Assembly: GCF_001424405.1 (NCBI RefSeq)
Contig: NZ_LMPS01000005.1
Location: 124,001 to 188,000 of the forward strand
Direction: 5' to 3'
DNA: 64,000 nt
DNA from: Dyadobacter sp. Leaf189
GTDB lineage: Bacteria > Bacteroidota > Bacteroidia > Cytophagales > Spirosomataceae
The position numbers and the translations under genes were made by a program. A model generated the notes under the pieces. It searched no databases. It had not been told where the DNA came from and was given only the letters and a program-made list of their open reading frames with translations. This document shows, one piece after another, positions 26,169 through 35,467 of the stretch (the stretch's first letter is position 1; each line of letters opens with the position of its first letter).

Positions 26169-26861
26169 TTACCTCAACATCACCTTCTGCGGAGCGCCAA
26201 AGAGCATTTCACCTACACCCGAAGTCTTCACGCCAATGCGTGCGTACACATACTCCCGTTTTGCCAGGGTGGGGGACAATGTAGCTGTCAGGGTAATGGG
26301 TTTGGACAGATCCGTAATGTTGGCGGCTATTTCCTGCACATTGACTGCATTGTTGTTAGGATCCACGATCGTGGTTGTGCCTACATATAGATTGACTCTT
26401 TCCAGCGTTCGTGAATTATCAACCTGTTTGAGGTTAAATGTGGCGGAAACTTTGCCTTCGCCTTTGGAATAAACATCATTTTGAAAAACGAAGTAAGGCT
26501 TAACCGGCACATCAAGCTCCTTTGTGCCCCGCAGCTCCACATCGATTGTATCTGTATTATCAACCCAGGGGCCATTCCCACGGAGCCTCACCAGCTTGTA
26601 GTTACCATCAAAAAGAGAAGCCGAAAAAGTACCATCCTGATTTACATAAACAGGGATTTTGGTAAAAAGCTGGTACCCGCGCTGCCAGATTTCCAGCTGA
26701 ACACCGTTGGAACGCACACCTACCGGCGCACCTTCATACACGATCCGGCCTTTCAGCTCAGACTTCGGCTCAGCCCGGTTATCCTTCTCGCAGGAAGATA
26801 AAGCCACCAGCGAAAGCAGGCCCAGCAGCATTGGTTTGAAGAAATGATTAGTCGTTTTCAT
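26169..26861 (-). CDS. DUF3823 lipoprotein of a Sus-type locus
   Basis: 230 residues from the ATG of MKTTNHFFKPMLLGLLSLVAL; the lipobox is LSSC (Cys24). Two beta-sandwich regions follow: LKGRIVYEGAPVGVRSNGVQLEIWQRGY with FSASLFDGNYKLVRLRGNGPWV, typical of the DUF3823 N-domain, then GKVSATFNLKQVDNSRTLERV. Proteins of this family lie directly behind SusD genes and are thought to be surface glycan-binding partners. Here the start is 4 bases behind the SusD stop. Last gene of its operon. Confidence 0.87.
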   Translation of the reverse strand: MKTTNHFFKPMLLGLLSLVALSSCEKDNRAEPKSELKGRIVYEGAPVGVRSNGVQLEIWQRGYQLFTKIPVYVNQDGTFSASLFDGNYKLVRLRGNGPWVDNTDTIDVELRGTKELDVPVKPYFVFQNDVYSKGEGKVSATFNLKQVDNSRTLERVNLYVGTTTIVDPNNNAVNVQEIAANITDLSKPITLTATLSPTLAKREYVYARIGVKTSGVGEMLFGAPQKVMLR

Positions 26862-26865
26862 AAGA

Positions 26866-28713
26866 TCAATGGAATGGGTTCCTGACAATTTTAGGATTGT
26901 TATCAATCACGATCTGCTCAATGGACGAATAATAATTGCCCATCTGGAAAAACCGTGGTGCACGGAAACGGGGTGCTACCAGCTTATCGAACACATATTT
27001 ATTATGCGTAGGATGACCCGGACGTACAACCCGGTATGGGTAAAGTGCGTAAATCACCGCATCAGGGTTGGAAGCATTTCCATTCCAAACCTCATGCGCA
27101 ATGCGCCAGCGCACCAGATCCCACACGCGGTGATCTTCAAAAGCCAGCTCCACGCGCCGCTCGTTTTGCAAACGGGCCAATGTCAGCGTTTTCAGACTGT
27201 TTGCCCCAAATCCTGCTCTTTCTCTCACCAGATTCACATACTTAATCGCATCAGCCGCTTTGCCCAATTCCAATGCAGCCTCGCTTGCATTCAGGTAAAT
27301 TTCACCTAAACGAAAACGTACCCACCACATATCGCTGCGGATACCGCGCGTACTCGACATGGCAGTTTGGTCTACATATTTCCGGAGATAGAAACCTGAG
27401 TTGGTCACCTCCGTTTGTGAGCGCTGCGGTCCCGACGAGCCTGTAAGCAAGCCCCCGTCGTCATAGTTCGAGCCCAGCGTATTCGATTCTACATTCTGAA
27501 AGCTGTTTGATGCCTGGTTCCAGACCTTCACGCCAGCCTGGATCTGCACCGGAGTGCCGCGGAAAGAAGTGCCAGGGTAGATAACCGTTCCGTAAAGACG
27601 CGCATCCTTGTTCGCAAAAACATCCTGCAGATTGTCATAATAGATGTAATCCGTGTTGCCTGCATTGCGCGTTTTCAGCTCTCCCGAAGTTCCGTCGAGG
27701 TACTCGTAATCTTCAACCAGGTTGAGCGACGGTGTAATGGAGGAAGATGAAAGGTTGTCTTCACGCACGTTCCGGGCAATGTTGTCGTAAGTGAAACCGT
27801 GCCTTTTGTCTTTACTTACCAGAAAATCCTGCGCAAGAATGATCTCCGGGTTGGCAGATTTCTTGGTAATCGCGTCATAAAAATTCTCACCCAGATTAGG
27901 GTTGGTCTTGTAAAGCTGGTACTTGCCGCTGTTGATGATCTCCTCGGAAGCTGCAAGCGATTTGGCATAATAATCATTGGCACGCGCAGCCGGGATACCT
28001 ACCTCGCGACCGGGCGTGGCAATAGGCGAGGCCATCAGATTGTTATACTTAGCAAGCGAACCTGCGTACAGCATCGCACGACTTTTCAGCGCCATTGCGG
28101 TAAACCTGTTTGCACGCGTGTTGCTCCCGTCATTGCCCAGCTGGTCTTTCACTGCATCCAGCTCGCTGGCGATGAAGTCGTACACCTCCTCCTCGGTATT
28201 GCGGGGCTGCTGCAGGTAAGCGGGATTTCCGTTGAAATCGTAAATTAGCTGCTTGGTCACCAGCGGCACGCCACCCATTCTTTTTACCAGCTCGAAATAA
28301 ACGAAGGCACGCAAAAACCTGAACTCCGCTGAAAACTGCGTCTTTTGTCCTTCATTCAGGGAAGTCCCGTAAGTTTCGATGTTTTCGATCGCCAGGTTGA
28401 TATCGCGGATCAGGCCGTAATCCCAAAGCCGCCAGCGGTCAAATGGATAGGAAACGATGTTGTTCCGGCCGTCGTCGTTGTTGGACCACATTGCTTCGTC
28501 ATATGCGGCAAACTCAGCCCAGCCTGTGGTAAGCGAAGTATGCGCCGGCAGGCGGTCGTAGTAGTTGGCAAGAAGCCCCGTGATCATTTTGGAATCGTTC
28601 CATACCTGCTCTTCCAGGATGATATTCTGTGGCTTTCTGTCAAGCCACTGCTCGGCGCATCCGGAAAGGATGAATATCGCCAGCACGAGTAAATATTGTG
28701 AAATTCGTTTCAT
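26866..28713 (-). CDS. SusD/RagB family outer-membrane nutrient-binding lipoprotein
   Basis: 615 residues; lipobox LSGC with Cys19 after MKRISQYLLVLAIFI. The TPR-based SusD fold is shown by IRDINLAIENIE, FLRAFVYFELVKRMGGVPLV, AMALKSRAMLYAGSLAKY and the C-terminal RLGEIYLNASEAALELG, NERRVELAFEDHRVWDLVRW. It caps the adjacent SusC channel at the cell surface and binds the incoming ligand. SusC lies 11 bases upstream and DUF3823 4 bases downstream. No degradative enzyme is in the operon, so the ligand cannot be inferred. Confidence 0.95.
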   Translation of the reverse strand: MKRISQYLLVLAIFILSGCAEQWLDRKPQNIILEEQVWNDSKMITGLLANYYDRLPAHTSLTTGWAEFAAYDEAMWSNNDDGRNNIVSYPFDRWRLWDYGLIRDINLAIENIETYGTSLNEGQKTQFSAEFRFLRAFVYFELVKRMGGVPLVTKQLIYDFNGNPAYLQQPRNTEEEVYDFIASELDAVKDQLGNDGSNTRANRFTAMALKSRAMLYAGSLAKYNNLMASPIATPGREVGIPAARANDYYAKSLAASEEIINSGKYQLYKTNPNLGENFYDAITKKSANPEIILAQDFLVSKDKRHGFTYDNIARNVREDNLSSSSITPSLNLVEDYEYLDGTSGELKTRNAGNTDYIYYDNLQDVFANKDARLYGTVIYPGTSFRGTPVQIQAGVKVWNQASNSFQNVESNTLGSNYDDGGLLTGSSGPQRSQTEVTNSGFYLRKYVDQTAMSSTRGIRSDMWWVRFRLGEIYLNASEAALELGKAADAIKYVNLVRERAGFGANSLKTLTLARLQNERRVELAFEDHRVWDLVRWRIAHEVWNGNASNPDAVIYALYPYRVVRPGHPTHNKYVFDKLVAPRFRAPRFFQMGNYYSSIEQIVIDNNPKIVRNPFH

Positions 28714-28724
28714 AACAGATTGAA

Positions 28725-31700
28725 TTAAAAATTGATGCTGAAACCGGCATTGAAGAGTCGCTGCTGCGGATAAACCAGCGCATTACCCGACGAAATTTCC
28801 GGATCGATCTCGTACTTTTTCACATTGTCGATCGAGAACAGATTGCTCGCATTCACGTAAATCCGTAAACCGTTGCTGCCGATTTTCTTGAAAACTTTTG
28901 AATCGAAGCTGTAACCGAGCTCAATGTTGCGCAGACGGATATAACGCACATTGGTGATCCAGAAATCACTTTTTCGGAAGTTGACGTGGCTCGAATTGTC
29001 TTTTCTGAGCGCAGGGTAAGTGCCCGGGATCCATTCACTGTTCGGGTCAAAAGGATCAGCGCGGTGCCAGCGGTCTTCCAGCATGAAATGCGGCGAGGTA
29101 CCGTTGTTCTGATAAGGAATTTTCAGCTCCCAGTTGCGCTGGAAACTTTGAAGCGACGCTCCGGCAAAATCAAAGAACAGCGAAAAACCCTTGTAAGCCA
29201 CACTGCCGTTCAACGCAAAGCTGACGTACGGATTCGCGCCTTCCGCATAGCCGATCGGGCGCTCGTCGAGGTTGTTGATGATACCGTCCCCATTCACATC
29301 TTTATAAATAAAGTCCCCTGGAAGCTGCGTGCGATTACCCTGCTCGTCATTGTTGATCGGGTGACTTTCGATCTGCTCCTGCGACTGGAACTGGCCCACC
29401 ACCTGGTAACCCCAGTTGATATTTCCCCAGCGGTCTACATACGAATCGCGGTATTCGTTATATGAATTTCCAAAACGTGGTTTGTAAAAATCCAGATCGC
29501 GGCGGCGTGACAAAGTTGCATTTGCACTGATCGCGTAATCGATCTGTCCGATATTGCTCTTGTAAGTCAGCACACCTTCCAGACCGCGGTGCGTATCGCT
29601 GTTCAGGTTTTCATTAGGCAAAGTATAACCCACTTCCGAAGGCAGCAGTACGTCATAGCGCGCCGCGGGAAGACCTTCTCTCTTTCTTTCAAAAAGATCA
29701 AACTGTCCGTTCAGCTTGCCGCCCAGCAAACCAAAGTCGATACCTACGTTGGTGGAAATGTTGGTAATCCACGAAAGCGTAGTAATGGGTAACCCGCGCG
29801 GCCTCACACCAATATTGTACTGTCCATTAAAAATCGCGCTTCCCTGCAGGAAGTTATAGCCCGGCAAATAGCTGAAAGGCGCCACCAGAAAAGCATCATT
29901 GCTCAAACGATCACTACCTGTGCGACCATAGGAAGCACGTACTTTAAGACTGCTGAACACATTTTCCAGTTTTCCCTTGAAGAAGTTCTCCTCCGAAATC
30001 CGCCAGCCGGCAGAAACACCCGGGAAGAAACCAAAGCGTTTTCCTGGCGCATACAGGAACGAACCGTCATAACGGCCAACCGCTTCCAGCAGGTACTTTT
30101 GCTTATAATTATAGTTAACCCGGCCAATGTAACCCGCTCTCGCCTCCGTGCTCCACTCATCGATCAGCAGATCCTGGTTGGCAAATGACATCAGCGGAAT
30201 GTAATTATTGGGAGGTACCGTGTGTACCACCATGTAGGTATTTACATTGTCCGACTGCTCGTAAGCCGCCACAGCCGACAGTTCGTGGTCGCCAAGGGTT
30301 TTGTTGTAGTTCAATTGCAGCTGCGCAAAACGGTCAACTATATTGCGTTTCCGCCGCTCGCGCCAGGGATTCTGGTTACCGCCGCCGGCTACCACATTGT
30401 AAGCGTCCGAAGCCTCGTCGTATTTGTAGGCATCGTACGTGTATTCGAATCCGTCAAAATCGAAATTGTGATATTGATAGGAGTAAGTACCCTTCACTTT
30501 GAGGCCGAATGCGAAATCGTATTCTGCATAGAAGTTACCTTTTACCACCCGCGTGATCTCGTCAATGTAGCCCGTTACCTCCTTTTTATAGGTCGCCGGG
30601 TTCACATTCACATTGTGGGTCTGGTTGATGTATTTCGGGTTATCGTTTGCATACGGACGCTCGGTAGGCCACATGGTGAAAATACTCAGGAAAGGATTGA
30701 AGTAATCATCCAGTCCCGGCACACCCACCTGAAAACGGTCCTCGATACGTCCGCTGATCTGCGCGCCCACTTTCAGCTTCTTGGTAACATAAGATTCTAC
30801 ATTCGCCTGAATGTTCGTCCGTTTGAAATTGTAATCCTTGATCAATGCATCCTGGTTAAGGTGCCCCACTGAGAGGAAGTAGCTGATTTTCTCGGTACCG
30901 CCGGAAACATTGGCATTCACCGAATACTGCGGGACATTCGGGCGCATCACCATTTTGTAGTAGTCAAAACTCTGATACCCTTTTTCCGTACCTACCCGCC
31001 ATTTTTCAAGCTCTTCGGGCGTGATTGTAGGAGTACGTCCCTGGTTTACATCCGATTCCACGAGTCCGCGCATATGCTGGTAAGCACTGGCGGGTTTCGG
31101 GTAGCGGGTAAAGTTCTGCAAACCATAATACGCATTGATATTGATCTTGGCCGGACCGTCGCCCGCTTTTCCGCGCTTGGTCGTTACCAGTATTACCCCG
31201 TTTGCAGCACGCAACCCGTACACCGCAGCGGAAGCGTCTTTCAGAATGGAAACACTTTCGATATCATTCTGGCCCAGGTTATTGAAGTTGGCCGCATCGG
31301 AAGGTACCCCGTCAATCACGAAAAGGGGCGTGCCCATATTCCGGATCTGAATGGTAGTGGCAGCGCCCGGACGTGCATCCGCTTTCCTGGCTGTAATACC
31401 CTGCACGCGACCGACCAGCGCATCGGAAGTACCAATCGAAGGGGTGCGGATCAGGTCTTTGGCCTGAATATTACTCACAGCTCCCGTTACCGCCGCCGTC
31501 GACTGTGTGCCGTAACCCACAACAACCACCTCGGTAAGCTCTTCACTGCTGGGTAGCAATGTTACATTGAATGCAGACTGGTTACCAATCGCAATGTCCT
31601 GCGAAGTGTAGCCAATGAATGAAAACGTGAGCGTTTGCGCAGCATCATCAACCGACAAACTGAAATTTCCATCCGTGCCGGTGGTAGTTCCTTTACTTGT

Positions 31701-31919
31701 TCCCTTGATGATCACACTTACGCCGGGCAGCGGATTGTTGTTTTCATCAATCACTTTGCCCGTGAGGGTTTTGTCAATACGCTGATGAAGGCGCGACGGG
31801 CCTGACCAGTGCGTGGGACTGGTGCTGGCAATGCTCGGAAAATGCAGCGCTCCTGTTACCGCTAAGGCACAAAGTGCTCTGCGAAGTCCCGGATAAGGAT
31901 TTCGTCTAATTAGGTCCAT
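28725..31919 (-). CDS. SusC/RagA family TonB-linked outer-membrane transporter
   Basis: 1064 residues. After an atypical N-terminus (MDLIRRNPYPGLRRALCAL then a hydrophobic stretch ending IASTS) comes the carboxypeptidase regulatory-like domain (GKVIDENNNPLPGVSVIIKG), the SusC signature EVVVVGYGTQSTAAVTGAV, the plug (PLFVIDGVPSDAANFNN, SVSILKDASAAVYGLRAANG) and a 22-strand-type barrel ending FNAGFSINF. Energised by TonB, it imports the ligand handed over by SusD. First gene of the SusC-SusD-DUF3823 operon; the 574-base upstream gap should contain its promoter. Confidence 0.95.
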   Translation of the reverse strand: MDLIRRNPYPGLRRALCALAVTGALHFPSIASTSPTHWSGPSRLHQRIDKTLTGKVIDENNNPLPGVSVIIKGTSKGTTTGTDGNFSLSVDDAAQTLTFSFIGYTSQDIAIGNQSAFNVTLLPSSEELTEVVVVGYGTQSTAAVTGAVSNIQAKDLIRTPSIGTSDALVGRVQGITARKADARPGAATTIQIRNMGTPLFVIDGVPSDAANFNNLGQNDIESVSILKDASAAVYGLRAANGVILVTTKRGKAGDGPAKININAYYGLQNFTRYPKPASAYQHMRGLVESDVNQGRTPTITPEELEKWRVGTEKGYQSFDYYKMVMRPNVPQYSVNANVSGGTEKISYFLSVGHLNQDALIKDYNFKRTNIQANVESYVTKKLKVGAQISGRIEDRFQVGVPGLDDYFNPFLSIFTMWPTERPYANDNPKYINQTHNVNVNPATYKKEVTGYIDEITRVVKGNFYAEYDFAFGLKVKGTYSYQYHNFDFDGFEYTYDAYKYDEASDAYNVVAGGGNQNPWRERRKRNIVDRFAQLQLNYNKTLGDHELSAVAAYEQSDNVNTYMVVHTVPPNNYIPLMSFANQDLLIDEWSTEARAGYIGRVNYNYKQKYLLEAVGRYDGSFLYAPGKRFGFFPGVSAGWRISEENFFKGKLENVFSSLKVRASYGRTGSDRLSNDAFLVAPFSYLPGYNFLQGSAIFNGQYNIGVRPRGLPITTLSWITNISTNVGIDFGLLGGKLNGQFDLFERKREGLPAARYDVLLPSEVGYTLPNENLNSDTHRGLEGVLTYKSNIGQIDYAISANATLSRRRDLDFYKPRFGNSYNEYRDSYVDRWGNINWGYQVVGQFQSQEQIESHPINNDEQGNRTQLPGDFIYKDVNGDGIINNLDERPIGYAEGANPYVSFALNGSVAYKGFSLFFDFAGASLQSFQRNWELKIPYQNNGTSPHFMLEDRWHRADPFDPNSEWIPGTYPALRKDNSSHVNFRKSDFWITNVRYIRLRNIELGYSFDSKVFKKIGSNGLRIYVNASNLFSIDNVKKYEIDPEISSGNALVYPQQRLFNAGFSINF

Positions 31920-32493
31920 AGATTCGTTTTTAAAGAAAGGTGAGTACTTAACTGCTTTTACATCATTTTGCCTGTTGTTTTACGGATAAAGTGAGTTTTT
32001 TGAATGAAAATCAGACATAGGAAACCTGTTTACTGATTTTGTTAAATCAGCAGGGATTGTACCATTAAGTGCAGCCAGCTCACTAAAACAACGCTAACCG
32101 GCTAACGGTACATGGTACACGCATTGAGAGGAAGTCTAGGAATTTTCCATAGGCATAGTTGCTGTTGATTGATCTACGTTCTTTTTCACAAGTCAATAAT
32201 TATCATTAAAACCGATCGATTTTCACAATACAATTTTAAACCAAAATAATGCTAAAAATGCGGAAGTATTTGATTAGTACTAACTGTATTTTGATGTATT
32301 TTGTCATTAATCAGGCAAATAATTGAAATATATCGCCAGAGTGTAGGGCATGTGAGCGTCGGGTTTTTGTTTTCAGATCGAAATAAATTAAGTCCGCAAT
32401 TATCATCTCAACCGGCTTGTTTAGAGCTGCATTATTGGTCTGCAAAAGCTAAATGGATATATTTAACAACCTGAAAACTCAACCTGAACCATC
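31920..32493. other. Divergent intergenic region between SusC and sulfatase genes
   Basis: 574 bases without a convincing reading frame. AT-rich, especially 32180-32330. A small perfect hairpin ctgattt-tgtt-aaatcag lies at 32033-32050. No clear TAnnTTTG element on either strand; the strings tattttg at about 32288 and 32298 come close for the + strand. It must hold the promoters of both divergent genes. Confidence 0.6.
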
Positions 32494-33990
32494 GTGACAT
32501 TTCGCCCCGACTACCTGCTTAGCATCAGCTTGTTAATCATTCTCCTGATAATTCTTCCCCCACATTGCCAGGGCCAGCAGCAAAAGTTACCCAATATCAT
32601 TTACATCTACGCCGACGATCTGGGTTATGGTGAGCTCGGCTGTTATGGTCAGCAAAAAATCAAGACGCCGAACCTCGATAAAATGGCGAAAGAAGGAATG
32701 CGCTTTACGCAGCACTATACCAGCATGCCCGTGTGCGCGCCTGCCCGGGCTATGCTTATGACAGGAAAGCACGGCGGCCATTCGGCCATAAGGGGCAATT
32801 TTGAGCTGGGCGGTTTTAAGGATGAAGAAGAAAGAGGCCAGAAGCCGCTGCCGGCAGGGGAATTTACCGTGGCCGAAATGCTTAAACAAAAAGGTTATGC
32901 CACCGCGCTTACAGGCAAATGGGGCCTCGGAATGAACAATACCGAAGGCGCTCCAAACAAGCAAGGTTTTGATTATTACTATGGTTACCTCGACCAAAAG
33001 CAGGCACATAATTTCTATCCCTCACACCTCTGGGAGAACGGCGAGTGGGACACACTTGCTCAGCCCTGGTTTGATGTGCACCGAAAAATAGACTCCACGA
33101 AGGCAACCAATGCAGATTTTGATTCCTTTAAAGGCAAAGAATATGCGCCGGCCAAAATGACTGAAAAAGCGCTTGCATTCATTGAAAAGAACAAAGGCGC
33201 GCCGTTTTTCCTGTATATGCCCTATACCATCCCGCACGCTGCATTGCAGGCTCCCGATGCTTACGTTCGGAAATACATCGGGCAGTTCGATGAGAAGCCC
33301 TATTATGGTGCGAAAGGATATGCGGCAAACAAATACCCGCTATCCACCTACGCCGCCATGATAACTTACCTGGACGAGCAGGTGGGCATAGTAATGCAAA
33401 AAGTAAAAGAGCTGGGGTTGGATGAAAACACAATTATCATGTTCAGCAGCGACAATGGGGCTACTTTCAATGGTGGCGTAAATGCAAGGTTCTTCAACAG
33501 CGTCGCAGGTTTGCGGGGCTTGAAAATGGATGTTTACGAAGGCGGGATACGCGAGCCGTTTATCGCACGCTGGCCCGGTAAGATCAAGGCAGGAAGTGTC
33601 AGCGAGCACGTTTCCATTCAGTACGATTTAATGGCCACACTTGCTGAGCTTACCGGTCAGCAAATTGCAAAAACAGACGGAATTTCATTTCTGCCAACAC
33701 TCTTGGGCAAAAAGCAGCCCCAACATAAGTACCTGTATTTCGAGTATCCTGAAAAGGGAGGTCAGCTGGCGATCAGAATGGGCGATTGGAAGGCTGTAAA
33801 AACCGATTTGAGAAAGAATCCGGACAATCCCTGGCAGCTCTTTAACCTGAAAAAAGATCGAAATGAAACCACTGATGTGGCGGCGAAAAATCCAGGACTG
33901 CTGCAAGAGTTTGATGCAATACTCAGGAAAGAACACCAGGAGCCGGAAGTGGCTGCCTGGCAGTTTTTAGGCCCGGTCATTAAAAAGTAA
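32494..33990 (+). CDS. Arylsulfatase (formylglycine sulfatase), exported
   Basis: 498 residues with a hydrophobic signal (LLSISLLIILLIILPPHCQGQ). Metal and active site: IYADDLGYGELGCYG (Asp41, Asp42) and the maturation motif VCAPARAMLMTGKHGG, with Cys81 in CxPxR, the residue oxidised to formylglycine. SSDNGAT later supplies the second metal Asp/Asn. C-terminal subdomain AIRMGDWKAVKTDLRKNPD. Close in layout to S1-family arylsulfatase A-like enzymes that desulfate glycans. No maturase gene in the window. It faces the sulfatase of the next locus with only 17 bases between stops. An inverted repeat (ggcccggt / accgggcc) across the two stops may act as terminator. Confidence 0.93.
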   Translation: MTFRPDYLLSISLLIILLIILPPHCQGQQQKLPNIIYIYADDLGYGELGCYGQQKIKTPNLDKMAKEGMRFTQHYTSMPVCAPARAMLMTGKHGGHSAIRGNFELGGFKDEEERGQKPLPAGEFTVAEMLKQKGYATALTGKWGLGMNNTEGAPNKQGFDYYYGYLDQKQAHNFYPSHLWENGEWDTLAQPWFDVHRKIDSTKATNADFDSFKGKEYAPAKMTEKALAFIEKNKGAPFFLYMPYTIPHAALQAPDAYVRKYIGQFDEKPYYGAKGYAANKYPLSTYAAMITYLDEQVGIVMQKVKELGLDENTIIMFSSDNGATFNGGVNARFFNSVAGLRGLKMDVYEGGIREPFIARWPGKIKAGSVSEHVSIQYDLMATLAELTGQQIAKTDGISFLPTLLGKKQPQHKYLYFEYPEKGGQLAIRMGDWKAVKTDLRKNPDNPWQLFNLKKDRNETTDVAAKNPGLLQEFDAILRKEHQEPEVAAWQFLGPVIKK

Positions 33991-34000
33991 CAACCGGGCC
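33970..34000. terminator. Possible bidirectional terminator between the two sulfatases
   Basis: Inverted repeat ggcccggt / accgggcc with a 15-base loop, covering the stop of the + strand sulfatase. No strong T run on either side, so the call is weak. Confidence 0.35.
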
Positions 34001-34007
34001 TTAGCAT

Positions 34008-35447
34008 TTATTTTCTGGCAACTTGTCCGACCGGGCGCAGGTTTTTGCCCGGACGTTGCTGCAAATCGTCTCCCAGATCCTCACGTGCAGCCTCTGCAAT
34101 CTTTTCTAGCTCGGCTACGATCTCAGGATTTTGTTCCTGCACATCATAACGCTCACCCGGGTCGCGCGCCAGGTTATACAGTGCCCTCGCAATTGCGTGG
34201 TCTTCGGGAGCAGGACCAGGCTGACCGTTTTTCCCGGGTAGTGAACCTTCATAAGTTCGGCCAGGATGCGCAAACACTAGTTTCCAGTTGCCTTTACGCA
34301 CAGCTTCAAGGCTGTTTTTGCGATAATAATAGAGGAAATTTTCCCGCGGTGTCTTGGTGTCGTCGCCTTTGAGAAGGTCGGTGAAATCGATACCATCGAT
34401 CTTCTCTTTGGGCAGTTTTGCGCCGGTTAGCCTGGCAATTGTGGGCAGGATATCGATGGTTGATAAAAGCTTGTTCGATACCCTGCCTGCGGGTACCACG
34501 CCCGGCCAGCGCATAATGCAAGGCTCGCGCTGCCCGCCTTCGAAGGAAGTGCCTTTTCCTTCCCGGAAACCACCCGATGAACCGGCATGGTCACCGTAGT
34601 TGAGCCACGGGCCATTGTCACTCGTGAAAATGACCAATGTATTCTCATCCAGTCCCTGCGCTTTCAATTCTTTCATAATCTCGCCTACAGACCAGTCAAG
34701 CTCCATGAGTACATCCCCGAAAATACCCCGTTCACTTTTACCCCTGAACTTTGCGGAGGCAGCAAGGGGAACGTGTGGCAGCGGATGCGGTACGTACAGG
34801 AAGAAAGGTTTGTTCTTGTTCTTTTTGATGAATGAAACGGCATGCTCGGTAATTGCTGGGGTGAGCTCGCTGGCATCGTCCAGGTTTTTGATCTCCTTAC
34901 CCTGCTTGTTTCCATCGATCCAGTGCAAAGGCGGGTACTTGGCTTTTTCCTGCCATGGGTGCAGCGGCCACATGTCGTGGGAGTAAGGTACGCCGTAATA
35001 TTCGTCGAAACCTTGCTGCAATGGGAGGAACTCCTGTTCGCTTCCCAAATGCCATTTACCAAAAATGCCGGTTGCATAACCCTGCGCTTTCAGGAGCTCA
35101 GCGATTGTTTCCTCTTTTGGGTTCAGGCCAATGGGCTGCGCTGGTCCGAGTGCGCCATAAATGCCAACCCGGTTCGGGTAGCAGCCTGTGAGTAAAGCTG
35201 CACGCGAGGCACTGCACACAGCCTGCGCTGCCATAAAGTTCGTGAAGCGCGTTCCTTCGGCAGCCATTTTGTCGAGATTGGGCGTTTTGTAGCCCAATGC
35301 GCCATTTACCGACAAGTCGCCGTAGCCAAGATCGTCGATAAAGAAAAGTACAATGTTAGGCGTTTTTGCAGCCGGCTGTTTGGACTGAAAACCCAGTAAA
35401 ATGCATGCGGCCAAAGTGACAAACAATGCAGAAAATAATTTTGACAT
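34008..35447 (-). CDS. Arylsulfatase of the second Sus-type locus, exported
   Basis: 479 residues with signal segment LFSALFVTLAACILLGFQS. FFIDDLGYGDLSVNG gives the metal-binding Asp pair; the maturation motif is AVCSASRAALLTGCYPNRVG with Cys78 in CxAxR, an accepted variant of CxPxR. FTSDNGPWLNYGDHAG supplies the second metal site, and AVRKGNWKLVF the C-terminal subdomain. Removes sulfate esters from the substrate bound by the adjacent SusC/SusD. Starts 20 bases behind SusD and is the last gene of the operon. Confidence 0.94.
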   Translation of the reverse strand: MSKLFSALFVTLAACILLGFQSKQPAAKTPNIVLFFIDDLGYGDLSVNGALGYKTPNLDKMAAEGTRFTNFMAAQAVCSASRAALLTGCYPNRVGIYGALGPAQPIGLNPKEETIAELLKAQGYATGIFGKWHLGSEQEFLPLQQGFDEYYGVPYSHDMWPLHPWQEKAKYPPLHWIDGNKQGKEIKNLDDASELTPAITEHAVSFIKKNKNKPFFLYVPHPLPHVPLAASAKFRGKSERGIFGDVLMELDWSVGEIMKELKAQGLDENTLVIFTSDNGPWLNYGDHAGSSGGFREGKGTSFEGGQREPCIMRWPGVVPAGRVSNKLLSTIDILPTIARLTGAKLPKEKIDGIDFTDLLKGDDTKTPRENFLYYYRKNSLEAVRKGNWKLVFAHPGRTYEGSLPGKNGQPGPAPEDHAIARALYNLARDPGERYDVQEQNPEIVAELEKIAEAAREDLGDDLQQRPGKNLRPVGQVARK

Positions 35448-35467
35448 AAGAATGAAATTACAAGAGC

